Of a stretch of DNA of 64,000 nucleotides, positions 54,201 through 61,991 are shown one piece after another; the first letter of the stretch is position 1; the number at the start of each line of letters is the position of its first letter. The DNA comes from Ga0077527 sp945862135 (GTDB lineage Bacteria; Pseudomonadota; Gammaproteobacteria; Burkholderiales; SG8-41). The stretch spans positions 62,001-126,000 of the forward strand of contig CAXNMF010000006.1 of assembly GCA_964203275.1 (NCBI GenBank). Reading direction: 5' to 3'. Made by a program: the position numbers and the translations under genes. The notes under the pieces were generated by a model. The model saw only the letters and a list, made by a program, of their open reading frames with translations. It did no database searches and was not told the origin of the DNA.

Positions 54201-55624
54201 GTGGCAGCTCCCGCGCGCACCAGTCGCGGATCAAATGCGTCGCGCACCGCATCGGCAAAGATGTTGGCCGCCAGCACCAGCGCCAGCATGAACACAAAGG
54301 CCGCCGCCAATGACCACCACACCATGGGCTCGCGCGCCATCTCCAGGCGTGCACTGTTGATCATCGTGCCGAAGCTGACCATCGACGGATCAACCCCCAC
54401 ACCGACATAGGACAGCACGGCCTCAGCCAGTACCAGACCGCTGAAATCCATGACCAGTGCAATCATCACGATATGCATCACATTCGGCATCAGATGCCGC
54501 ATCATGATGCGCCAGTGCGAGACACCGAATGCATGCGCGGCCTGTATGTATTCAAGTTCACGCAGCTTCAAAGCCTCGCCGCGCAGCAAGCGGCACAATC
54601 CCGTCCAGCTCGTCACACCAAGAATCACGCACAATGCAATCAATCGCACATCGGCGCGGATTTCAGTCGTCGGGAACAACGCGGGATGATTTTCGATATA
54701 GACCTGCATCATCAGTACCGCAGCCGCGATCAGCAGCACCCCGGGGATCGAGGACAACGTCGTATACAAATACTGGATCATGTCGTCCACCCTGCCTTTA
54801 AGATATCCCGCCATAACCCCCAGCACCAGCGCAAAGGGCAGCATCACCAGCGTTGCCAGCGTGCCGATCACCATGCCGGTGCGGATGCTCTTCAGCGCCT
54901 GGTAAAGCACATCCTGCCCGACCTTGTCCGTGCCGAACACATGGTAATGCGGCGCCAGCGCAACAACCGGTCCGGCAAACACGGCCAAAGCCGCCAACGC
55001 GCACAAAACAGCGCGCCAGGGTGTTGCCGTCCGGCCACGCCAGATATCGCCCCAGGCTGTTTCAATGCCAATGCCTGCACGCTGAGCCACCGCCGCGCTC
55101 AATACGATCGCGGCGGTAAACCAAAGCAGCAGCGCCACCGCCAATCCGCGGAATCCGCGCAGCGTGATGTCGCCCAAGCGGTCCGCAACAGGATCTTTCA
55201 GATGCGCGCCCCCATGGCGCAGTCTCGGAAATTCGCGCACTTCACGGCCGTCGGGCAGTTGCAGCGTCTCCTTGGCATACAGATGCGTGGCCAGCGGTGC
55301 TGAGTAGGTTTTTTCGCGTTTCTCGCGCAGAGGTTGCAACACGAGATCCAGAAGACTGCGCAATTCAGTGGCATACGCGGCCTTGCCGTCCTGCGGCGGT
55401 AGCGCAGGCCGGTAATGCACCGAGTCGAGCAGGCCGGCCAGCACGAAGACGGCGAGGATGACCGCAGCAGCCATGCCGCTGGCACTGCGGCTCACGCGCG
55501 ACCATGGCGCGCGCAGGTGCGGCCGGGCACGGGCATAAGTCGCATAACCAATGACGGACGCTACCAGCAACCAGACCAGCGCATCGGTCCACAGCAGCTC
55601 AAAACGGAAGGGCAATGACGTCAT
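54197..55624 (-). CDS. ABC transporter inner-membrane permease (OppC/YejE type)
   Basis: A 475-residue permease, longer than usual for the family because of a large N-terminal region with soluble segments between the first two helices. The C-terminal half has the binding-protein-dependent permease core, with the EAA loop EAVLSYVGVGVDPSM region and DVLYQALKSIRTGMVIG. The YejE-like extended N-terminus is a known feature. It overlaps both neighbours by 4 bases. Confidence 0.9.
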   Translation of the reverse strand: MTSLPFRFELLWTDALVWLLVASVIGYATYARARPHLRAPWSRVSRSASGMAAAVILAVFVLAGLLDSVHYRPALPPQDGKAAYATELRSLLDLVLQPLREKREKTYSAPLATHLYAKETLQLPDGREVREFPRLRHGGAHLKDPVADRLGDITLRGFRGLAVALLLWFTAAIVLSAAVAQRAGIGIETAWGDIWRGRTATPWRAVLCALAALAVFAGPVVALAPHYHVFGTDKVGQDVLYQALKSIRTGMVIGTLATLVMLPFALVLGVMAGYLKGRVDDMIQYLYTTLSSIPGVLLIAAAVLMMQVYIENHPALFPTTEIRADVRLIALCVILGVTSWTGLCRLLRGEALKLRELEYIQAAHAFGVSHWRIMMRHLMPNVMHIVMIALVMDFSGLVLAEAVLSYVGVGVDPSMVSFGTMINSARLEMAREPMVWWSLAAAFVFMLALVLAANIFADAVRDAFDPRLVRAGAAT

Positions 55625-56598
55625 GAGAAACGCACCCGCGGATCGACCAGCGTGTAGGACACGTCCGTCATGATCAGGCCGATTACATACAGCACCGATC
55701 CGAGAAACACCATCACCCGTACGATGGCGAAATCCTGCTGACTGATCGCGTCGATGGTGTAACTGCCCAGACCCGGGATGCCGAAAAAGGATTCGGTAAT
55801 CAACGCGCCCATGAACAGCAGCGGAATCACCACAACCACGCCCGTGAGAATCGGAATCATCGCGTTCTGCAGCACGTGGCGGAACAGCACGCGCGCCTCA
55901 CTGAGTCCCTTGGCGCGCGCGGTGCGCACATAATCCTTGTTGATCTCCTCCAGGAAGATCGTGCGATACCAGCGTGCATTGCCGCCAATGCCGCTGATCA
56001 CCCCGATCAGCACCGGCAGCGCCAGAAACTTGATCGCGTCAAAACCACCGTTGTAACCGGAGATCGGCACCAGATTCCACAACTTGCCGAACAGGAACTG
56101 GCCGCCGATGATGTAAAACAGCGTCGATACCGACATCATCAGTACGCACAGCACGACACCCCAGAAATCCAGTGCTGTGGCGCGAAAAAAAGCCATCAGC
56201 AGCGCAAGCGAGATGTACACCAGAAGTCCGATCAGGAAGGCCGGCAACTGCACCGCAAGGCTGGGCCACATGCGCGTGCTGATGTCGTAACCGATGTTGC
56301 GTCCCTGGTCGGATTCTCCAAACTGGAACGCAAACAGCTTGACCGATTTATCGAAAAACACGGTCTCGGTGACGCGTTCGAGACCTGACATTTTTTCGTT
56401 TATAAACAATGGCTTATGATAACCCCGTTCGAACTTCCATTTTTCCACGGCGGCGGGGGTCACACGTTTCGCACCGAGCTGCGCACGCGCCATGTCGTCG
56501 GGCGAGTTCACGAAAAAGAACAGCGCAAACGTCAGCACGTTGACGCCGATCAGTACAAACACGCCGTAGATCAGTCGACGGAGTATGTAACCGCTCAT
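55621..56598 (-). CDS. ABC transporter inner-membrane permease (OppB/YejB type)
   Basis: A 325-residue permease. It opens MSGYILRRLIYGVFVLIGVNV, typical of OppB/DppB/YejB, and has five or six helices. The EAA-like loop is VRTARAKGLSEARVLFRHVL. It is coupled by 4-base overlaps to the substrate-binding protein gene and the other permease. Together they import peptides or a similar compound. Confidence 0.91.
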   Translation of the reverse strand: MSGYILRRLIYGVFVLIGVNVLTFALFFFVNSPDDMARAQLGAKRVTPAAVEKWKFERGYHKPLFINEKMSGLERVTETVFFDKSVKLFAFQFGESDQGRNIGYDISTRMWPSLAVQLPAFLIGLLVYISLALLMAFFRATALDFWGVVLCVLMMSVSTLFYIIGGQFLFGKLWNLVPISGYNGGFDAIKFLALPVLIGVISGIGGNARWYRTIFLEEINKDYVRTARAKGLSEARVLFRHVLQNAMIPILTGVVVVIPLLFMGALITESFFGIPGLGSYTIDAISQQDFAIVRVMVFLGSVLYVIGLIMTDVSYTLVDPRVRFS

Positions 56599-58796
56599 GG
56601 ACGGACCCCCGCCACAGCCGTACGCCGTTCACGACGGCGATACGCGGCAATCGCCGGCCACGCGCCCAGCCCCAGCACAACAACGACCAGCGCCAGCGGC
56701 CACAGCACTGGCGGATTCCACTGGCGGCGCTGCTGTGCACGCAAAGCAACATCGAGCCGCTGATACTTGAGTCCGTTGTTGGCGATCTGGTTCGGCTTGC
56801 GGTTATGCACCCAGCCGTGATGCAGCGTGTAGTCCTTCGGGAAAAAACTCCAAACCCAGGGCGCGTCGTGGCGCAACAACGCAATCATGCGGTCGATGAT
56901 CGCCATGCGCTCCGGTCCGTTGGGCATGTGTTTCATGCGCTCGAACAGGCGGTCGAATTCAGGATTGCTGTAGTTGGAAGCGTTCTCGCCCTGCGTCTTT
57001 GCCCGTGACTGCGGCCCGTGAAACAGAAACAGGAAATTCTCCGGATCGGGATAGTCGGCGTTCCAGCCGAGAAAATACAGTTGCGCAGTGCCTCGGCGCA
57101 GCTTGTCCTGCAATCGGTTGAAATCGGTGGCGCGGATCACCAGTTGAATACCCAGTTTGGCAAACTGGTTGATGTACCAGTCCAGCCGCGCCTTGCTGTC
57201 CGCGCCGCTGGATGTCGTGTCGAGGTGCAGAAGCAGTGGCTGGCCGCTTTTAGCGTCACGGCCATTGGGGTAACCTGCCTCGGCCAGCAGCCGTTTCGCC
57301 TGCTCTATACCCTTGCGCTGAGGCCCGCCATTGCGCCACTCATAAACATACGGGTTGATGCCTGCTGCATCCGCATCGCGGTAACCGAAGATGCCCGGCG
57401 GCACCGGGCCATGCGAAGGCACGCCGCGGCCGTTGCGGAATATCGAGATAAACTCCTCCTGATCAACGGCAATCGAAACTGCAAGTCGCAGCTTACGCGC
57501 CCTCTCGCGCGCCTGATCATCCCCCTGATCGCCCACCAGCGGATCGAGCATATTGAAACCGAGGTAAAAGACACTGGTGGCCAGCGAGGTCTGAAGGCTG
57601 ATGCCGCGCTTGATCATATCTTCCGACAGCGTGACATCACCCTGTCCTGAAAATTGAACAGCCTGATCAAACGTATCCGATGCAATTCCCGATGCGTCGT
57701 AATAACCCTGCAGGAATTTGTTCCAGTACGGGATCTGCTCTTTTTCCAGGCTGAACACCACCCGGTCAATGAACGGCAGCGCTTTGCCGGCATCCTTGAG
57801 CAGTCCGCGTTCGGCGTCACCGGGCTCCCCTTCAGCCGGATAGATTTCGCCGCGGTAATTCGGATTGCGCTCCAGCACCATCTGCCGGTTCGGATTGTTC
57901 ACCGTCAGCATGTACGGCCCCGATCCGAGCGGGTACCAGTCGAGCGTGATGTTCTTCTGTGCCAGACCCGGCAAGCCGTAAAACCGGTCGGCCTCAGGAG
58001 GCACCGGCGCGAAAAAAGGCATCGCCAGCCAATACGCAAATTGGGGGTATTTACCGCGCACTCGCACCGAATAGGTATGGCGGTCAATCACGCGCACACC
58101 GGATATCTCATGCGGCGTCAGATCGACATAGGCGTGTTCGGGCAATTTCCCTGCGGATTTGGCCAATGTGTCGGCCAGATCCTTGAGGCCAACCACATAT
58201 TCGCCCATCAACTGCAGGATGGGTGAATGCAGCCGCGGATGTGCCAGCCGCTTGATCTGGTGCACATAGTCGGCAGCAACCAGTTCCCGCGTTCCGGTGT
58301 ATTTGAAATCACCCAGCGTGTCGATGCCGCGCAGCTCGGCTTCGGTCAACGCCGCATAACGCGGCTTCCCGGCTTCATTGACCGCCAGCGCAGGATGCGG
58401 CTGGTACAAGACGCCCTTTTTGATCGGGATCACGTATTCGCTGAAAGCCACGCGTTCAGCCGGCACGTTGTCCGGCAGCTTGCGGCCCGCGGCATCCCGA
58501 TATACCGGCTTCGGCACGGCCTCGGCGCCAAAGGGGATCAGTTCGTAGGGACGCTTCAGGTAGTGGTATTGCAGCGGCGGCTGGTAAATATTGGCAATAA
58601 AAGCAAATTCGTTCTCGGCATAGGACTGGACCGGATCGAGATGCTTGGGCCGCTCGGAAAACGATGAATACAGTGTATTGGTGTTCGCTTCCGCCGCAGG
58701 ATAGGGATCATTCCACGGGGATCCGCTGCAACCCGCGGCAACGGCGAGAACAAGCAGCGGCAAAATCAGCGGCAGGCCGTAACGGAGCGAAGTCAT
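56595..58796 (-). CDS. ABC transporter periplasmic substrate-binding protein (SBP family 5)
   Basis: A 733-residue family-5 solute-binding protein of peptide importers. The signal peptide carries the lipobox-like VAAGC (Cys23), so it is probably a lipoprotein. SBP-5 landmarks include FSEYVIPIKKGVLYQP, GSGPYMLTVNNPNRQMVLERNPNY (quoted in parts) and LGWNADYPDPENFLFLFHG. The length is large, as in YejA-like or AppA-like members. A C-terminal hydrophobic segment (VLWPLALVVVVLGLGAWPAI) near the end is unusual and may anchor the protein. Confidence 0.88.
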   Translation of the reverse strand: MTSLRYGLPLILPLLVLAVAAGCSGSPWNDPYPAAEANTNTLYSSFSERPKHLDPVQSYAENEFAFIANIYQPPLQYHYLKRPYELIPFGAEAVPKPVYRDAAGRKLPDNVPAERVAFSEYVIPIKKGVLYQPHPALAVNEAGKPRYAALTEAELRGIDTLGDFKYTGTRELVAADYVHQIKRLAHPRLHSPILQLMGEYVVGLKDLADTLAKSAGKLPEHAYVDLTPHEISGVRVIDRHTYSVRVRGKYPQFAYWLAMPFFAPVPPEADRFYGLPGLAQKNITLDWYPLGSGPYMLTVNNPNRQMVLERNPNYRGEIYPAEGEPGDAERGLLKDAGKALPFIDRVVFSLEKEQIPYWNKFLQGYYDASGIASDTFDQAVQFSGQGDVTLSEDMIKRGISLQTSLATSVFYLGFNMLDPLVGDQGDDQARERARKLRLAVSIAVDQEEFISIFRNGRGVPSHGPVPPGIFGYRDADAAGINPYVYEWRNGGPQRKGIEQAKRLLAEAGYPNGRDAKSGQPLLLHLDTTSSGADSKARLDWYINQFAKLGIQLVIRATDFNRLQDKLRRGTAQLYFLGWNADYPDPENFLFLFHGPQSRAKTQGENASNYSNPEFDRLFERMKHMPNGPERMAIIDRMIALLRHDAPWVWSFFPKDYTLHHGWVHNRKPNQIANNGLKYQRLDVALRAQQRRQWNPPVLWPLALVVVVLGLGAWPAIAAYRRRERRTAVAGVRP

Positions 58797-58883
58797 CGCG
58801 CAAAAGTGTAGCCGATATTTGCGCCCGCATCTTCTGGTTATAATCGAAGCGTCTGATTCGATTCGTTACGGTAAGGGAACACC

Positions 58884-59669
58884 ATGGCTTTCCTGCAAGA
58901 TAAAAAAATCCTGATCACCGGCCTGCTGTCCAACCGCTCCATCGCCTACGGCATCGCCAGGGCGGCGCACCGCGAAGGCGCGCAACTAGCGTTTACCTAC
59001 CAGGGCGAAGACATTCGCGAACGCGTGGAAAAACTAGCCTCCGATTTCGGCAAAAATCCGGTACTGCCCTGCGACGTCACGCAGGATGATCAGATCGACG
59101 CCCTGTTCAATTCGCTGCAACGGGAATGGGGCCATATGGACGGGATTGTGCATTCCATCGCCTTCGCACCGCGCGAAGCACTGAAAGGCGAATTTCTCGA
59201 CGGCCTGACGCGCGATGCGTTCAAGATGGCGCACGACATCAGCAGCTACAGTTTTGCCGCACTGGCCAAAGGCGCAGCACCGCTGATGGCCGGCCGCCCC
59301 GGTGCCATGCTGACGCTGAGTTACCTGGGCGCCATACGTACTGTACCGCATTACAACGTCATGGGCCTGGCCAAGGCCAGTCTTGAAGCCTGCGTGCGTT
59401 ATCTGGCCACCAACCTCGGCCCTAAGGGCATCCGGGTCAATGGCATCTCGGCAGGACCGATCAAAACCCTGGCCGCAGCCGGTATCGGTGATTTCGGGAA
59501 GATCCTGAAGTATGTCGAGGAAAACGCACCGATGCGGCGAAATGTCACGATTGATGACGTAGGCAACACCGCCGCATTCCTTCTCTCCGACTTGGCAGCG
59601 GGCATCACCGGCGAGATCACCTACGTTGACAGCGGTTTCAATACCACTGTCGGCGGCATGCGTGAATAA
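58884..59669 (+). CDS. fabI: Enoyl-ACP reductase (NADH), FabI
   Basis: A 261-residue SDR-type enoyl reductase. The N-terminal motif GLLSNRSIAYGIA is the FabI cofactor loop. The catalytic residues are Tyr147, Tyr157 and Lys164 in the FabI spacing (YxxxxxxK), followed by the substrate loop region and the C-terminal GEITYVDSGFNT. It carries out the last reduction of each fatty-acid elongation cycle. A GTAAGG site precedes the ATG, and a bidirectional terminator follows. Confidence 0.96.
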   Translation: MAFLQDKKILITGLLSNRSIAYGIARAAHREGAQLAFTYQGEDIRERVEKLASDFGKNPVLPCDVTQDDQIDALFNSLQREWGHMDGIVHSIAFAPREALKGEFLDGLTRDAFKMAHDISSYSFAALAKGAAPLMAGRPGAMLTLSYLGAIRTVPHYNVMGLAKASLEACVRYLATNLGPKGIRVNGISAGPIKTLAAAGIGDFGKILKYVEENAPMRRNVTIDDVGNTAAFLLSDLAAGITGEITYVDSGFNTTVGGMRE

Positions 59670-59695
59670 CTAACGAAACACAGCCAATGCAAATG

Positions 59696-59727
59696 AAAAA
59701 GGGCGGCCCGAAGCCGCCCTTTTTATT
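59696..59727. terminator. Bidirectional terminator between fabI and ppiD
   Basis: AAAAAGGGCGGC pairs with GCCGCCCTTTTT across the loop CCGAA. It is A-rich before the stem and T-rich after it, between convergent genes. Confidence 0.93.
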
Positions 59728-59744
59728 TGACGGTCAAAAAGTCG

Positions 59745-61658
59745 TCAGGATTTCTTCTCGACCAGCTCCTTGCGGATTTTCACTTCTGATTTCTGCTTGA
59801 GGCTGGCCAGATAGGCCGCGAGTTCAGCCTGCCCGGCCACCTGACGCAGAGTCTGCGCGATGGCGTTCTGCTTGTCCTTGGCACCTTCCGCCGCTTCCTG
59901 AACCTTGCTGATTCGAATCAGCATGTAGTTGCCGCCAGCCACTTCCACTCCGGCAAAGGCCGGTACTTTGCTGACATCGGTCTTGAACGCCTGGCGCAAC
60001 GCCTCCCCCGGCAAACCTTTGGGATCGCCGCGGCTGGCCAGTTGCGGTGCGCTCCAGACAATCTGCGCACCCTTGGCAGCATCTTTTACAGCATCTTTCC
60101 CTTCACGCAGATCCGAGAGGCGCGCACGCCCCTCCTGCGCCGCCAGCTGGCCGGCCTGCTGCAGAGTCAGCTTCTTGGTCAGCGCAGCACTGACCTGGTC
60201 AAAGGGCTGTACCGCCGATGGTTTATGTTCAAGCACCCGCGCCGCGACCAATACGCCCGGCCCGACTTCGATGGCCTCGGTATTGCGCTTGTTTTTCAGC
60301 ACATCGTCGGAAAAAACAGCCTGCAGCAGTTTCGGATTTCCCAGCAAGGCATTGTCCGCGCCGGTACGCGAGATCCAGCCACTTTTCTGCGGGGCGGCCT
60401 TGATCAGGTCAGCCGCCGGCTTGAGGCTGTCGGACTGCTCAAACAAGGCATTACTGAAACTCTCCGCCAGCTCGGCAAACTTGCGGCTTGCCAGTTGTTT
60501 CTTCAGCTCTGATTCGATTTCAGGCCGCGCCTCTTCAAACGACTTCGCTTTCCCGGCACGCACGCCGGCCAGCCGGATGATGTGATAACCAAACTCCGTT
60601 TCAAGTGGCGATGAAATATCACCCGGTTTCATCGAGAACACCGCATCATCAAAAGCCTTGACCATCGAGCCACGCTCGAAGAATCCCAGATCACCACCGT
60701 TGGCTGCCGAACCCGGATCCTGCGAATGCTGCTTGGCCAGCGCAGCGAATTCCTTCGGATTCTTGCTCACCTGCGCATAGATTTCATCCGCCTTCGCTTT
60801 GGCCTTCTTTTTGCCTTCAGCAGTAGCGTCGGCCGTGATCAGAATGTGGCTGGCCTGACGCGACTCCTTCACCTCGAAACGCTTCAGATTCTCTTCATAG
60901 GCCTTGCGCACGTCGGCAGCCGGCGGTTGAATCTGCGCCAGCAATCCTTCACCGCTTAAAACCACAAACTCTACGCGCACCTGCTCTGGGGTGCGGAACT
61001 CGTCCTGATGGCTGTCGTAGTATTTTTTTGCAGCATCCGCCTCAAGTTTGGCCTGGGGCAAAAAACGGTCCGTTGCCAGCGTAAAGAAACTGATCTCGCG
61101 CTGCTGCTCCGAGATGCGCAGCAGGTTGGCCGCTTCAGCACGGGATACGAATGTCGAAGTCATGTAGGGGTGCGCTGCTTGTTCGGTAATCATATCCTGG
61201 CGAACCCGTTGCTCGAATATGAGCGGGGTCATGCCCTGCGCCTTCAGCAATTCCTCATAACGCTCATAAGAAAATCTGCCGTCAACCTTGAACGCATCAA
61301 CATTGGCGACGATGTCCTGAATCTGGCGATCGGTGATCACCAGACCAGCACGTGCGGCGCGTTCAAACATCAGTCGCTGCTGCACCAGATTGTCGAGAAC
61401 GGCAAAGCGCAGCTCATTGCTGTCCAGCATGGACGAATCCACACGCCCGCCGGCCATCCGCTGCAGGGATTCCTGACGCTCGCGCAATGACTGGGAAAAC
61501 TCGTTTTGGGTAATCTTGTAATCACCAACGACGGCAATGGTGTCGCCGCCGGCACCGGATTGGAAGTAGGAGTCAATCCCGAAAAAAGCAAACGGCAGCA
61601 CGATCAGCGCCAAAATCACCTGCATCAGGCGTTTGTTGTTATATACAAAATTGTACAT
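59745..61658 (-). CDS. ppiD: Periplasmic folding chaperone PpiD
   Basis: A 637-residue membrane-anchored SurA/PpiD-type chaperone. An N-terminal transmembrane helix (VILALIVLPFAFFGIDSYF, about residues 14-32) precedes a SurA-N domain. Then comes a parvulin domain with QASHILITA (about residues 266-274), NGGDLGFF and FGYHIIRLAG. The C-terminal region resembles a second, degenerate chaperone domain. It helps fold outer-membrane proteins near the Sec translocon. lon, two tRNAs and a terminator lie upstream on the same strand. Confidence 0.9.
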   Translation of the reverse strand: MYNFVYNNKRLMQVILALIVLPFAFFGIDSYFQSGAGGDTIAVVGDYKITQNEFSQSLRERQESLQRMAGGRVDSSMLDSNELRFAVLDNLVQQRLMFERAARAGLVITDRQIQDIVANVDAFKVDGRFSYERYEELLKAQGMTPLIFEQRVRQDMITEQAAHPYMTSTFVSRAEAANLLRISEQQREISFFTLATDRFLPQAKLEADAAKKYYDSHQDEFRTPEQVRVEFVVLSGEGLLAQIQPPAADVRKAYEENLKRFEVKESRQASHILITADATAEGKKKAKAKADEIYAQVSKNPKEFAALAKQHSQDPGSAANGGDLGFFERGSMVKAFDDAVFSMKPGDISSPLETEFGYHIIRLAGVRAGKAKSFEEARPEIESELKKQLASRKFAELAESFSNALFEQSDSLKPAADLIKAAPQKSGWISRTGADNALLGNPKLLQAVFSDDVLKNKRNTEAIEVGPGVLVAARVLEHKPSAVQPFDQVSAALTKKLTLQQAGQLAAQEGRARLSDLREGKDAVKDAAKGAQIVWSAPQLASRGDPKGLPGEALRQAFKTDVSKVPAFAGVEVAGGNYMLIRISKVQEAAEGAKDKQNAIAQTLRQVAGQAELAAYLASLKQKSEVKIRKELVEKKS

Positions 61659-61693
61659 GGCTCTCTCCAGGATCCGTATTTGAAGCGCGGATA

Positions 61694-61725
61694 ATAAAAA
61701 AAAGGCGAACCGGGTTCGCCTTTTT
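61694..61725 (-). terminator. Terminator after the Val-Asp tRNA pair
   Basis: GGCGAACC and GGTTCGCC form an 8-pair stem flanked by runs of A and T. On the minus strand it follows tRNA-Asp by about 8 bases and precedes ppiD. Confidence 0.88.
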
Positions 61726-61732
61726 CTGATGT

Positions 61733-61809
61733 TGGCGGAGTGGACGGGACTCGAACCCGCGACCCCCGGCGTGACAGGCCGGTATTCTAACCAACTGAAC
61801 TACCACTCC
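61733..61809 (-). tRNA. tRNA-Asp (GUC)
   Basis: A 77-base cloverleaf with acceptor GGAGTGG/CCACTCC, anticodon loop CTGTCAC (GUC), T-loop GTTCGAGTC and encoded CCA. Downstream of tRNA-Val on the same strand. Confidence 0.97.
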
Positions 61810-61834
61810 AGTTCCCTGCTTTACTGCATGCTGC

Positions 61835-61910
61835 TGGTGGGTGCTGACGGGATCGAACCGCCGACATTCGCCTTGTAAGGGCGACGCTCTACCAGCTGAG
61901 CTAAGCACCC
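61835..61910 (-). tRNA. tRNA-Val (UAC)
   Basis: A 76-base cloverleaf with acceptor GGGTGCT/AGCACCC. The anticodon stem TCGCC/GGCGA surrounds CTTACAA, giving UAC. CCA is encoded. It forms a pair with tRNA-Asp between lon and ppiD. Confidence 0.96.
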
Positions 61911-61991
61911 CGCATCTCCACCTACAAATACCGTGCGAAACAAAGGGCCGGATTGTAGCCCACTCCGGCCCCGATTTCCAGCTTTGGTGCG

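Noticed and set aside
61835..61910. Reading this tRNA as tRNA-Thr from the plus-strand triplet TGT
   Set aside because: The gene is on the minus strand; the loop reads CTTACAA, so the anticodon is UAC (Val).
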